A stretch of 46,188 bases of DNA from Saprospiraceae bacterium UBA6168 (GTDB lineage Bacteria > Bacteroidota > Bacteroidia > Chitinophagales > Saprospiraceae). This document shows positions 7,298 through 15,815 of the stretch, one piece after another (within the stretch, counting starts at the first letter, position 1; each line of letters opens with the position of its first letter). The stretch lies in contig DIUC01000060.1 of NCBI GenBank assembly GCA_002435785.1, positions 1-46,188 of the forward strand, written 5' to 3'. Under the pieces are notes generated by a model. The model saw only the letters and a program-made list of their open reading frames with translations. It was not told where the DNA came from and ran no database searches. The position numbers were made by a program, and so were the translations under genes.

Positions 7298-8056
7298 TTA
7301 AAATTTGGAAAACAACTCCAGAAAATCCTCCTTTCGGTTCCGGGCCACGCTCACCGTGGCCCCGTCGTCCATCACCACATATCCGCCATCGGTCCGCACA
7401 AACTGTCGGATATGGTTCATGTTGACGAGGTGTGAATTATGGATGCGGAAAAAGCCCTGCCCATCCAGCACCTCCTCCAATTGGCCCATCGGCTTGGATA
7501 CCATGATTTTCTCGTTGTTTTTCAAGGATACCACCGTGTACATGCGGTCGCTCTCGCAGCGCACGATGTCTGCGATTTTGATGAAGACTAGCCCTTCGGC
7601 AGTGGTAAGGGCGATTTTTTCGTGGAGCAAAACGCTGGTAGGGTTTTGTACCCTGCCAGCGTTCAGGATGCCCACCTGCTCCCGCAACAATCGGTTGGGG
7701 TTGCGCTCCGCACGGGCCACGGCGGCCAGCAGTTCCTCCCGCCCGATGGGCTTTTGGAGGTAGTCCACGGCGCTGTACCGGATGGCCTTGATGGCGTAGT
7801 GGTCATGGGCGGTGGTGAAGATGACCTGAAAATCAACGGGTTCGATGCGCTCCAGCATCTCGAAGGCGGTCATGTCGCCCAGTTCGATGTCGAGGAATAC
7901 GAGGTCGGGGAGATGCTCCGCAATGGCGGCGATGCCGGCCTGACCCGAATTGGCGGATGCCTGAATTTGAATGTTGCCTGCGCAATATTTGGTGAGCAGG
8001 AACCGCAGTTTTTCTTCTGCGTCGTGGTTGTCTTCAATGATTATGGCTGTAAGCAT
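7298..8056 (-). CDS. LytTR-family response regulator
   Basis: The 252-residue protein has an N-terminal receiver domain (acceptor aspartate about 56 in LVFLDIELGD, conserved lysine about 102 in YLQKPIG) and a C-terminal LytTR DNA-binding domain (FIKIADIVRCESDRMYTVV, FFRIHNSHLVNMNHI). It would be phosphorylated by the hybrid kinases encoded directly downstream on the same strand (kinase start 96 bp away) and act as a transcription factor in the cytoplasm. The linker between the domains, around NAGRVQNPTSV, is encoded by a hairpin-forming repeat (7631-7663). The ATG at 8056 gives a complete receiver domain. The regulated genes are not evident; the divergent exported-protein genes from 8219 are candidates by position only. 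Confidence 0.92.
   Translation of the reverse strand: MLTAIIIEDNHDAEEKLRFLLTKYCAGNIQIQASANSGQAGIAAIAEHLPDLVFLDIELGDMTAFEMLERIEPVDFQVIFTTAHDHYAIKAIRYSAVDYLQKPIGREELLAAVARAERNPNRLLREQVGILNAGRVQNPTSVLLHEKIALTTAEGLVFIKIADIVRCESDRMYTVVSLKNNEKIMVSKPMGQLEEVLDGQGFFRIHNSHLVNMNHIRQFVRTDGGYVVMDDGATVSVARNRKEDFLELFSKF
7631..7663. repeat. hairpin repeat in frame in the LytTR regulator linker
   Basis: AACGCTGGTAGGGT (7631-7644) and ACCCTGCCAGCGTT (7650-7663) pair at 13 of 14 positions around the loop TTTGT. It encodes NAGRVQNPTSV between the receiver and DNA-binding domains, a position where extra residues are tolerated. Confidence 0.7.
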
Positions 8057-8218
8057 GAGGCTTTGTGAATTAAGAGCGAGGCATCTCTACCAAAGGGAAA
8101 GCCAAACTCGCCAACGGGAAAACAAGGCTTCCAATGCGGTATTTCTCTCGGCACCTTTGTGTCATCAACAGCAAAAGAAATCAACATTTTCCAAACCATC
8201 ATCAAAATAATAGCAATC

Positions 8219-8692
8219 ATGAAAAATCTGACCTTGTCCATCGCCACCATCCTTACCCTCATCATCGGCCTCAGCATTTCCCTTTCTGCACAGACCACCG
8301 CCACCTGGCAGGGCGGCAAGCCGGGCCGCTCTACCGACTGGAACTGCGCCGCCAACTGGAGCGAGGGCCGGATACCCGATGAGTTCACGCAAGTCATTAT
8401 CCCCGCTGGCGCAGAATATTATCCAGTCATAAAAACCGAAGCTGCTCCCATTGACGCCCTGCTGATGGAAGGTGGTACCGAGCTGACGCTTCAGAAGGGC
8501 GCCATGCTCACGGTGCTTGGCGAAACAGGCCGCTTCGATGGCATCACGGTTTTAGGGAAAATCACCAATAACGGCATGTTGGTAATTGAAAATGCATCCT
8601 CGACAAACATTGCATTTATGCGGCAAATCCAAGGTGTTGGTAGCGTGGTCAATTCACTTGCCAGTATTGATAGCCTTGCAAAGGGCCATTGA
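8219..8692 (+). CDS. small exported protein with WxGG...NW surface-domain motif
   Basis: I use the ATG at 8219 because it gives a clean signal peptide (MKNLTLSIATILTLIIGLSI, cleavage after SLSAQ). The mature part begins TATWQGGKPGRSTDWNCAAN and continues GRIPDEFTQVIIPAG, the same motif that opens the 1134-residue surface protein at 21461 (VWTGGAGTTNWNTSGNW). In that kind of Bacteroidota protein the motif precedes beta-helix repeats; here the protein ends after 157 residues without a recognisable T9SS sorting domain, so it may be a shortened relative. It lies 48 bp upstream of the kelch protein gene on the same strand and may be co-transcribed with it. No specific function can be assigned. Confidence 0.7.
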   Translation: MKNLTLSIATILTLIIGLSISLSAQTTATWQGGKPGRSTDWNCAANWSEGRIPDEFTQVIIPAGAEYYPVIKTEAAPIDALLMEGGTELTLQKGAMLTVLGETGRFDGITVLGKITNNGMLVIENASSTNIAFMRQIQGVGSVVNSLASIDSLAKGH

Positions 8693-8740
8693 TTTGCGAA
8701 CACATCCAGTCATTATTTTACCATTTTAAAAAAGCAACTT

Positions 8741-10096
8741 ATGAAATCAACCCTTACCTTCCTCTCCTGCGCCATTGCGCTGCAATTATGCGCCCAACAA
8801 TGGACGACTGCCGAGCTTTCCCAAGCCCGCTGGCACCCATCCATGGTGGCCAATGGACACGTCCTCGTCGTTGGCGGCGGCTGCTTCGACTACGAAGAAA
8901 CCTTCTCTGACCGGGTGGACATTTACAATGCCCTCACGGGTATTTGGACGCAGGCCACCCTCTCCGCTCCACGCTATACGGCGGGTATTGCGGCGGCGGG
9001 CGACAAGGTGATTTTTGGCGGTGGGGTGAGCCACGACCCTGAGACGGGCGACCACATTTTTTTGAACACGGTGGACATTTATGACATCAACACCCAACAA
9101 TGGACGACCGATACTTTCCCTGCCGGCCCAAGGTTTTTTATCCGTGGGATTGGCGTGGGCAGCAAAGCCTATTTCATGGGTGGGACAAGTGACCTTCAAA
9201 CAGTGACCTCCACTGTTCAGATATATGATACCGAAACTTCGACATGGTCAATGGGCACAGATATCCCGTTCTTATCCGGGACGGCTTCGATTGCCCGTTT
9301 TGGCAACAAAATCATGCTGAAGCGGGGTGTTGTATGGGGCATTTACGATACCGAGGCGGATACTTGGGTTTGGGCAAATTTTCCATCGCCGACGCCTACC
9401 GAGCAATCCCCTGTGGTCACCCCTACCGAGATTTGGCTGATAGGTGGTTACAGTGTCAGCGATAACGCCCCCTCAAACCGTATTTTGATTTACAATATCG
9501 CCAATGGAACGTGGAGTGAAAAGACGCTTGCGGTGTCCCGTATGGAACTGATGGCAGCTTATATAGCGGGGAAAATTATCGTTGCCGGGGGCTTTACTAA
9601 TGACCTGGCTCCCCCCTTCCCCCCGACGGACATCGTCGAAATATATGACACGCAAACAGGCGAATTGAACATCGAGTTCTCGCTTTCCGAAAAGCGCGGC
9701 GTTATGGATTACCAAGGAACAGCGCCCGTGATTGGCAACCAGGTGTTTTTCCCCGGCGGCGACCCCACCGGGGGTGATATCTCCACAAGGGTGGACATTT
9801 ATACCAACACTGGCACTTCCGGAACCTTCCTGCCCAAACTGCCTGCTACTTCCTTCCAGCTTTCCCCACAGCCCTGCCGTGATTTTGTCAATATCAGCTT
9901 CGACCTTGACACCAAGGAAGCTGCATGGCTTACGGTTTGCGACATGCATGGCCGTCAGGTATTCACAGAACGGTTACAAGCAGGCGATAATCACGATATA
10001 ATATTAAATACGAGCCAATGGCCCCAAGGGGACTATGTCGTTGCGCTTTCAAGTAAACAAGGCGTGTTGGCAAAAAGGCTGGTCAAAGTGGAATGA
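8741..10096 (+). CDS. secreted kelch-repeat protein with T9SS sorting domain
   Basis: The 451-residue protein has a signal peptide (MKSTLTFLSCAIALQLCAQ) and about five to six kelch-type blades with recurring VDIYD or VEIYDTQTGE and W-T/S motifs (VDIYNALTGIWTQATL, VDIYDINTQQWTTDTF, VQIYDTETSTWSMG), which predicts a beta-propeller. The last 80 residues form a T9SS type A sorting domain: FQLSPQPCRDFVNISF, then LTVCDMHGRQVF, then GDYVVALSSKQGVLAKRLVKV. It should be exported across the outer membrane and attached or released at the surface. A stem-loop followed by eight T residues lies 58 bp after the stop. The ligand of the propeller is unknown. Confidence 0.88.
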   Translation: MKSTLTFLSCAIALQLCAQQWTTAELSQARWHPSMVANGHVLVVGGGCFDYEETFSDRVDIYNALTGIWTQATLSAPRYTAGIAAAGDKVIFGGGVSHDPETGDHIFLNTVDIYDINTQQWTTDTFPAGPRFFIRGIGVGSKAYFMGGTSDLQTVTSTVQIYDTETSTWSMGTDIPFLSGTASIARFGNKIMLKRGVVWGIYDTEADTWVWANFPSPTPTEQSPVVTPTEIWLIGGYSVSDNAPSNRILIYNIANGTWSEKTLAVSRMELMAAYIAGKIIVAGGFTNDLAPPFPPTDIVEIYDTQTGELNIEFSLSEKRGVMDYQGTAPVIGNQVFFPGGDPTGGDISTRVDIYTNTGTSGTFLPKLPATSFQLSPQPCRDFVNISFDLDTKEAAWLTVCDMHGRQVFTERLQAGDNHDIILNTSQWPQGDYVVALSSKQGVLAKRLVKVE

Positions 10097-10153
10097 CAAG
10101 CCATGAATCTTACCTCAAAACCTCAGCCAGAGACTTAAGTAAAACTTCTTCTG

Positions 10154-10186
10154 GTGTCGGGCAATTCCTGCTCGGCACTTTTTTTT
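10154..10186 (+). terminator. intrinsic terminator after the kelch gene
   Basis: GTGTCGGGCA pairs with TGCTCGGCAC (two G-U pairs) around ATTCC and is followed directly by eight T residues. Confidence 0.75.
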
Positions 10187-10203
10187 GTGTAAAAAGAAGC
10201 ACT

Positions 10204-12969
10204 TCAAAACAACTTTCCCTGCCCCTTCACATCAAAATCGATCGTATCCCCTGCATGAAGCTTGTCATCTGACTGCACTTTTGGGGGTTCCGAGTCCTTG
10301 GACTGCCCACTGCCCACTGTCGAACTGCCAACTGACGACTCCAACTCCTTCACCCCCAGCAGCTTCTGGTCGCTCAAGCGATTGCCTGCCGCCTTCCAGC
10401 CCTTCACGTCCATGAACTCGCCGAGGCTCACCTCGCCGTCTAATTTTTTGCCCTTTACCTTCACGCTGTATTCGATGCGTGGGTTCTCTTTTACGGAGGC
10501 AAACAATAGCTTCGAGTTCTTGTGGTCGCTGAGGTAGCTGAATTTTTCACCGAGCTTGTTGGTCTCGATTTTGAAGCGTTTGACCATTGTCCACTCCTTG
10601 TTGCCGTCGAAATAGACGGCGTTCACCACCTGCTCCGGGTCAAACTTGCCGATGTACAGCAGCGTGTTCACGTCGTAGCGGCGGGTGAGGTCGAGGTCGT
10701 TCAACTCGTAGGTACCGTCGTTGTAGAGGCACATCACCAGTACGCCCGTGTCGAAAGCGCCTAAATGCTTGCCCCGCTCGTCGGTGTTCAGGCGACCAGA
10801 AACCTCGTCCATATAGACCTGAATGGCGCCGATGGTGCTTTGTCCAGCTTCTTTCAGCACAACTTTTTTCACCGGATATTTCGTCACGGTGTTGCCCTGT
10901 GAAGCTCGGCCCTTGATTTCGAGATCGGCAAAACCAAAGTCGAAAACCTTGATGCGGGCGGGGCTGGCGGGACTGAGCGTGATGGTCACAAGCTCCGCCT
11001 CGCCGTTCGGGTTTACCGAAAAATACAGTGTCTTGGAGTTCGGGTTGCCCATCGTCAGGTCGTACTCCTTGTCGCGGGTGATGGCCGTCACGTTGAAGCG
11101 CTTGGCCTTGCTGACGCCGCTTTTTGCGTCCACGTAAATCATGTTGTACGTGGTGCGCTCGTCGGCCTTCTTCCACACATCCACATGTATGATGTCCTTG
11201 CCCACGAAGGTCTTGTCGGCGATGCGGGTCACGACCATCTTGCCGTCCTTGCGGAACACGATAATGTCGTCAATGTCCGAGCAGTCGCAAACGAACTCGC
11301 CCTCCTTTTTGAGGCCCATGCCCACGAATCCCTCTTTTCGGTCCACGTATAGCTTTGCGTTGTTGGCTACCACCGACGTGATTTGGATGGTTTCGAAGCC
11401 TTCGGCAATGGTGGTGCGGCGCTCCCGTCCCTTGCCGTATTTGTCCAGCAGGTTTTGAAAATAGGCAACGGCATAGTCGGTCAGGTTGGCCAAGTGGTGT
11501 GCTACGTCTTCTAGTTCCTCGATGAGCCGCTCGATGAGTTCGTCCGCCTTGAAGGCGTTGTATTTCGAGATGCGCTTGATTCGGATTTCAGTCAAACGGG
11601 TGATGTCGTCGTCTGTCAAGTTTCGGAAAATCTTCAGGCGCTTGGCCTCCCCCCGGCCCCCTCCCAAGGAGGGGGAGTTTGCCCCAGAGCTTATTTGCGA
11701 AGTTCCTAGCTCCTGCTTCCCCTCCTTGGGAGGGGGTTGGGGGGAGGCCTCTTCCACATATTTGCGAAGCTCCCGATAAATGACGGCGATGACCTCCTCC
11801 CAGCTTTCGCATTCTTCTATTTGGTGGTAAATGCGGTTCTCGATGAAGATTTTTTCGAGGCTGGCGAAGAGCCATTTTTCCTCCAGTTCGTGGCGCTTGA
11901 TTTCGAGTTCCTGCCGCAACAGGTCCTTGGTGTTCTCCGTCGAGATGCGCAGGATTTCCTCCACCGTGGTGAAAATCGGCTTGTCCTCCACGATGATGCA
12001 TGCGTTAGGCGAGATGCTCACCTCGCAGTCGGTGAAAGCGTAGAGCGCATCAATGGCCACGTCCGGCGATGTGCCCGGCATCAGTTCGATGGCGATTTCG
12101 ACCTCGGCGGCGGTGTTGTCGTCAATCTTTTTGATCTTGATTTGCCCCTTCTCCACCGCCTTGCCGATGCTCTCGGCGAGGGAGACCGTGGTGACGCCGT
12201 AGGGCAGTTCCTTGATGAGGATGATGTGCTTGTCGGCCTTCTCGATTTTGGCCCGCACCTTCACCTTGCCGCCCCGCTGCCCGCCCTGATAGTCGTTGAC
12301 GGTGATGCTGCCCCCGGTCATGAAGTCCGGGTAAATCTTCACGTTATTGCCCCTTAAAATATCAATACTGGCCTTGCAAAGCTCGATGAAGTTGTGCGGC
12401 AAAATCTTCGTGGAAAGTCCCACCGCAATGCCGTCCGTGCCCTGCGCCAGTATCAGCGGGAACTTCATGGGCAGCGAGACCGGCTCCCTTTTTCGACCAT
12501 CGTAGCTGACTGTCCAGTTGGTGGTCTGTGGGTTGAAGGCCACTTCCAGCGCAAACTTCGTGAGCCGTGCCTCGATGTACCGGGAGGCCGCCGCGGAGTC
12601 GCCGGTGCGGAAGTCGCCCCAGTTTCCCTGCGTGTCAATGAGGAGCTCCTTTTGCCCCACGTTCACGAGCGCATCGCCAATGGCGGCGTCGCCGTGCGGG
12701 TGGTACTGCATGGTGTTCCCGATGATATTGGCCACTTTGTGGTAGCGCCCGTCGTCCTTCTCGTACATGGCGTGCAGGATGCGCCGCTGCACAGGTTTCA
12801 GGCCATCCTCGATGGCAGGTACGGCCCTTTCGAGGATGACGTAGCTGGCATAGTCGAGGAAGTAGTTCTCGTACATGCCGGAGATGGTGATGACGTGGCC
12901 TTCGGTGTGGGCGTTGGCGCCATTTGGGCCGGCGGTGCCGTCGGCGTTGCTATTTGGTGATGTTGCCAT
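10204..12969 (-). CDS. parC: DNA topoisomerase IV subunit A
   Basis: This is a type IIA topoisomerase A subunit (about 921 residues), which cuts and rejoins DNA and works with a ParE partner not in this window. The N-terminal part has YASYVILERAVPAIEDGLKP, QYHPHGDAAIGDAL and the active-site tyrosine in AAASRYIEARLT (about residue 131). The C-terminal region is a beta-propeller-like domain without a clear GyrA box, so ParC fits better than GyrA. I chose the ATG at 12969; a GTG at 12999 would add ten residues encoded by an upstream palindrome. Two repeats are embedded in frame: a 106-bp inverted repeat encoding a Pro/Gly-rich insert in the tower region (11644-11749), and a CTGCCAA-type repeat near the C-terminus (10301-10335). 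The position of the classic quinolone-resistance serine is alanine (HGDAAIGD). Confidence 0.93.
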   Translation of the reverse strand: MATSPNSNADGTAGPNGANAHTEGHVITISGMYENYFLDYASYVILERAVPAIEDGLKPVQRRILHAMYEKDDGRYHKVANIIGNTMQYHPHGDAAIGDALVNVGQKELLIDTQGNWGDFRTGDSAAASRYIEARLTKFALEVAFNPQTTNWTVSYDGRKREPVSLPMKFPLILAQGTDGIAVGLSTKILPHNFIELCKASIDILRGNNVKIYPDFMTGGSITVNDYQGGQRGGKVKVRAKIEKADKHIILIKELPYGVTTVSLAESIGKAVEKGQIKIKKIDDNTAAEVEIAIELMPGTSPDVAIDALYAFTDCEVSISPNACIIVEDKPIFTTVEEILRISTENTKDLLRQELEIKRHELEEKWLFASLEKIFIENRIYHQIEECESWEEVIAVIYRELRKYVEEASPQPPPKEGKQELGTSQISSGANSPSLGGGRGEAKRLKIFRNLTDDDITRLTEIRIKRISKYNAFKADELIERLIEELEDVAHHLANLTDYAVAYFQNLLDKYGKGRERRTTIAEGFETIQITSVVANNAKLYVDRKEGFVGMGLKKEGEFVCDCSDIDDIIVFRKDGKMVVTRIADKTFVGKDIIHVDVWKKADERTTYNMIYVDAKSGVSKAKRFNVTAITRDKEYDLTMGNPNSKTLYFSVNPNGEAELVTITLSPASPARIKVFDFGFADLEIKGRASQGNTVTKYPVKKVVLKEAGQSTIGAIQVYMDEVSGRLNTDERGKHLGAFDTGVLVMCLYNDGTYELNDLDLTRRYDVNTLLYIGKFDPEQVVNAVYFDGNKEWTMVKRFKIETNKLGEKFSYLSDHKNSKLLFASVKENPRIEYSVKVKGKKLDGEVSLGEFMDVKGWKAAGNRLSDQKLLGVKELESSVGSSTVGSGQSKDSEPPKVQSDDKLHAGDTIDFDVKGQGKLF
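10301..10335. repeat. CTGCCCA/CTGCCAA repeat in the parC C-terminus
   Basis: It encodes ESSVGSSTVGSGQSK near the C-terminal end. It shares 18 identical bases (AGTTGGCAGTTCGACAGT on the minus strand, 10316-10333) with the repeat in the kinase at 2317-2334, although the two genes are unrelated. Confidence 0.7.
11644..11749. repeat. 106-bp inverted repeat inserted in frame in parC
   Basis: Arms of about 32 bp, beginning GGCCTCCCCCC at 11644 and ending GGGGGGAGGCC at 11749, pair with about three differences around a 41-bp centre. The insert encodes a low-complexity peptide running from ASPQPPPKEGK to SPSLGGGRGEAK between RELRKYVEE and KRLKIFRNLTDDD, where ordinary relatives have a short connection. 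All three parts of the protein remain in one frame, so the enzyme is probably functional. Confidence 0.8.
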
Positions 12970-13394
12970 TTTAAGCTTTTCGATATTTGAAATCGCCACG
13001 CAGCGCGTGGTAAATTCAAATACTTTAGGTTTTTGTTGTCAAAATATAAAATGTGAAATGTGAACGCGCCGCGTTCCAAATTGGAAGCACTGCAAGTTTT
13101 GGCAAAATTCACCCGCAAAATTAACAAATCCTCTCTTTTTTATTCAACAAATTGTTTTTTAAAATGAAAAATTATTTTTATTTTTTGTTTTAAAAAACAC
13201 CAAATTTGTGTTAAATGTCAACTCACCGACCCAAACACCCATCTCGTTTCAAAAAAACCTTCCTACCTTTCCCCGACTTTTGAGAAAAAGCGGTCCTGAC
13301 CCACCGCAGCTACGCAGCAATCATCCGTCCCCTCACGTTCTTCACAGGAGCAAACAAACCGGGAAGCCGAGCGGGGCACAATCAGCGAATTTGC
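12970..13394. other. intergenic region between parC and the ECF sigma gene, with palindromes
   Basis: These 425 bp between divergent genes carry both promoters by position. They contain the palindrome at 12985-13021, a GAACGCG-C-CGCGTTC palindrome near 13062-13076, an adjoining TTCCAA-A-TTGGAA, and an AT-rich block at 13126-13215 with an 11-bp inverted repeat (GTTTTTTAAAA near 13154 and TTTTAAAAAAC near 13188). No gene was seen. I could not place a convincing TAnnTTTG promoter. Confidence 0.5.
12985..13021. repeat. palindromic repeat upstream of parC
   Basis: CCACGC-AGC-GCGTGG forms the core, and outer arms ATTTGAA and TTCAAAT extend the pairing. It overlaps the upstream GTG that would extend ParC, which argues for the downstream ATG as start. 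It could also form a hairpin in the parC leader. Confidence 0.6.
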
Positions 13395-13970
13395 ATGGAT
13401 ATTGCATTAACCTTCATCTCCGAGGAAAGCAACCTCATCGAAGCCTGCCTCCGCAAGGAACGTTGGGCGCAGAAGGCGCTCTACGAGGAGCACTATCCCA
13501 AAATGATGGGCGTGTGCCTGCGTTACGCTGGCAACCAAGACGAGGCGCTCGACATCATGCACGAGGGCTTCATCAAGGTGTTCAAAAACCTGCACCGCTA
13601 CGAGCCGGGCACCTCGCTCAACTCCTGGATTCGGCGCATCATGGTGAACACGGCCATTGACTACTACCGCAAGCAGGTGCGCCGCCGTACCGAGGACATT
13701 GAGACGGCCTACGACCTCAGCATACCCGACGCCGATGCCCTTTCGCAGCTATCGGAACAGGAAATACTACAGTCCGTGCAAGAGCTGACACCCGCTTACC
13801 GGGCCGTTTTCAACTTGTACATACTCGAAGGCTATTCCCACAAGGAAATCGCCGACTTGCTCAATATCACCGAAAGCACTTCCCGCTCTAACCTCGTAAA
13901 GGCACGAACTAAATTACAGGAAGCGTTGCTCCGCAAAAATCCATCCCTCGGCGCAATGCAGCAGACTTGA
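13395..13970 (+). CDS. ECF-type RNA polymerase sigma factor
   Basis: The 191-residue protein has sigma region 2 (ALYEEHYPKMMGVCLRYAGN, QDEALDIMHEGFIKVFKNLH, SWIRRIMVNTAIDYYRK) and region 4 with a helix-turn-helix (LTPAYRAVFNLYILEGYSHK, EIADLLNITESTSRSNLVKA), and no region 3, as in group 4 sigma factors. It would direct RNA polymerase to a small regulon. The stop is four bases before the start of a gene encoding a membrane protein with a cytoplasmic N-terminal domain, the usual place for an anti-sigma factor. Its targets and signal are not visible. Confidence 0.92.
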   Translation: MDIALTFISEESNLIEACLRKERWAQKALYEEHYPKMMGVCLRYAGNQDEALDIMHEGFIKVFKNLHRYEPGTSLNSWIRRIMVNTAIDYYRKQVRRRTEDIETAYDLSIPDADALSQLSEQEILQSVQELTPAYRAVFNLYILEGYSHKEIADLLNITESTSRSNLVKARTKLQEALLRKNPSLGAMQQT

Positions 13971-13974
13971 CGCA

Positions 13975-15621
13975 ATGAATACAGAAAAACACCTCGACGA
14001 TCAGGTAAGGCGGGCATTGGAGAACCTACAGGCCAAGTATGATGGCCAAGCTTGGGAGGCGTTTGAAAAACGGCTCGACCAAAGCATTCCCGCAGGGGAA
14101 CCCAACCCCGCGCCAACCACCTCTTTCGACGATGTGATTTCCAACAAGCTCAACCGGCTCGAAGTGCCCGTCTCCGCAAACGGCTGGAACATGATGGAGA
14201 AGATGATTGAGGCAGAAGAGACTGCCGAACTGCTCGAAAACGAGGCTGCGGTGGACAACCTCGTGGTGGAGAAATTAGACCGGTTCGAGGTGGCCTACCA
14301 ACCGCACCATTGGCAAATGATGGCACATAGGCTGGAAGAAGAGTTCTTTTTCCGCTACCACCTTCTGCGGTGCAAGGCCGCAGAAGTTGGCTTGATGCTA
14401 CTCCTCCTGCTGACCATTGTGCAGTACACGCCAGTGTTTAACGCTGCTGCGGACGACAATGCCGCACAGCCGCCGCAGCCGAAATCTATTCCTGCGGAAA
14501 AGGCAAACCCTGCTACGCCAAAAGCACCATCAGCCGTTCAGCCCATTAGCCCGATAGCTGCCATTGCACCAGCTCCGGCCAAGTACCCGATAGATACCCC
14601 AACCAAAAAGTATGCGCCATCAGCCGAAGCGCAGGCAGCAGCGGTTCTTGAAGTTGCAGATGATTTTAGCAGAAACAACAATGGCCATATCGAATCAATT
14701 CCATCGCTTCCGCTTGGTGCATTGGGTGCTTCCTACTCCCTGTTTGAGGCAATGACCGAGCAACGGTTTTTGAAAAATACGATGGCCACCCCGGGCCAAG
14801 AAGGAAAGGCATTTGGCAGCACGGCTTTGTTGGCATCGTTGGGCCTCCAGCCCGTTCAATCAAAATTTGCTTGGGAAGTGCCCCAACTTCCCCAGCAGGT
14901 TTTTGAAAAAGAACACCAATTGCGGTTTGGCATCTTTACCAGCACCGACTTAGCCTATGTGCTGACCCCGCCCAACAAGTACAGCGTTTTCGATACCCTG
15001 ATTTCCACGGGACAGGACACGACTTTGGCCAGCGGCTATGGTGGCGGCATCACGGTGAGTTGGAAAAAGGGCAAATGGGAATTCCAGACTGGCGGCATCT
15101 ATTCGTTCAAGCGCTACATCCCGAACACACCCGTTTTCTTGTTTGAAACCGTCAACTACTATATCCGGGAAGAGTTCAACGGGGTGCAGCTTGACATCCT
15201 CCAAGTGCCCCTCAACATCAGCTACCACCTCAAGAACGAGGGCAAATGGCGCTTGTACGGCAACATCGGTGCCTCCGGCCATTTTATCACGTCTTCCGTT
15301 TATGAAATCAAAACCAAGCGCACACCGTCGTTCAGCAACTTCGCCATGCTTCCTCCACCAGCCGGGCTTCCCGCCGACAACAAATCCATCCGGGAGGAAA
15401 AGGAGTTTCCTGAAGGCTTGTTCGACGGTGGTACCATGCACGACAATTTCTACCTGACGGCAAACCTCGGCCTCGGCGTGGAGCGTTTCGTTTCTCCCCG
15501 CTGGAGCGTGTTCTTGCAGCCGAACTACCAGCACCACTTCCTCTCGGACGGCATTGGGGTGAACAATGAAAAACTCTACAATTTCTCCTTTTACCTCGGC
15601 ACCAAAGTCAGCCTGAAATAA
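13975..15621 (+). CDS. probable anti-sigma factor fused to an outer-membrane beta-barrel
   Basis: The 548-residue protein has three parts. Residues 1-130 are cytoplasmic by prediction and contain three related helical modules marked by AWEAFEKRLDQ, GWNMMEKMIEAEE and HWQMMAHRLEEE, the last two preceded by KLNRLEVP and KLDRFEVA. A single hydrophobic segment lies at about 135-154 (AAEVGLMLLLLLTIVQY). A Pro/Ala-rich linker of about 80 residues and a less ordered stretch lead to a C-terminal domain from about 315 with alternating strands (LRFGIFTSTDLAYVL, GGGITVSWKKGKWEFQTGG, NFSFYLGTKVSLK) that fits a Bacteroidota outer-membrane porin-like barrel (PorT type). Its position four bases after the sigma gene supports an anti-sigma role. 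The proposed barrel and its location are inferred from strand pattern only. Confidence 0.75.
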   Translation: MNTEKHLDDQVRRALENLQAKYDGQAWEAFEKRLDQSIPAGEPNPAPTTSFDDVISNKLNRLEVPVSANGWNMMEKMIEAEETAELLENEAAVDNLVVEKLDRFEVAYQPHHWQMMAHRLEEEFFFRYHLLRCKAAEVGLMLLLLLTIVQYTPVFNAAADDNAAQPPQPKSIPAEKANPATPKAPSAVQPISPIAAIAPAPAKYPIDTPTKKYAPSAEAQAAAVLEVADDFSRNNNGHIESIPSLPLGALGASYSLFEAMTEQRFLKNTMATPGQEGKAFGSTALLASLGLQPVQSKFAWEVPQLPQQVFEKEHQLRFGIFTSTDLAYVLTPPNKYSVFDTLISTGQDTTLASGYGGGITVSWKKGKWEFQTGGIYSFKRYIPNTPVFLFETVNYYIREEFNGVQLDILQVPLNISYHLKNEGKWRLYGNIGASGHFITSSVYEIKTKRTPSFSNFAMLPPPAGLPADNKSIREEKEFPEGLFDGGTMHDNFYLTANLGLGVERFVSPRWSVFLQPNYQHHFLSDGIGVNNEKLYNFSFYLGTKVSLK

Positions 15622-15815
15622 GAGCGGTGCAAGCAATTACCGTTTTTGGGGCTGGCTGTCATTTGGTTTTTACAAGTCGTTTTGTACAACTATGGAGAGG
15701 TTCAAAACCTACCCGAAGTTGGCGTCCGACCACTTTCCATTTTAAAATACAAGCTCGTTCCCTGTTTCATTCAGTGATTTGATTAAGTTTGCTACTCATC
15801 AAAATCACTTGGGAA

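Noticed and set aside
11737..12357. 206-codon plus-strand frame opposite parC
   Set aside because: It mirrors the conserved topoisomerase coding region and resembles no protein.
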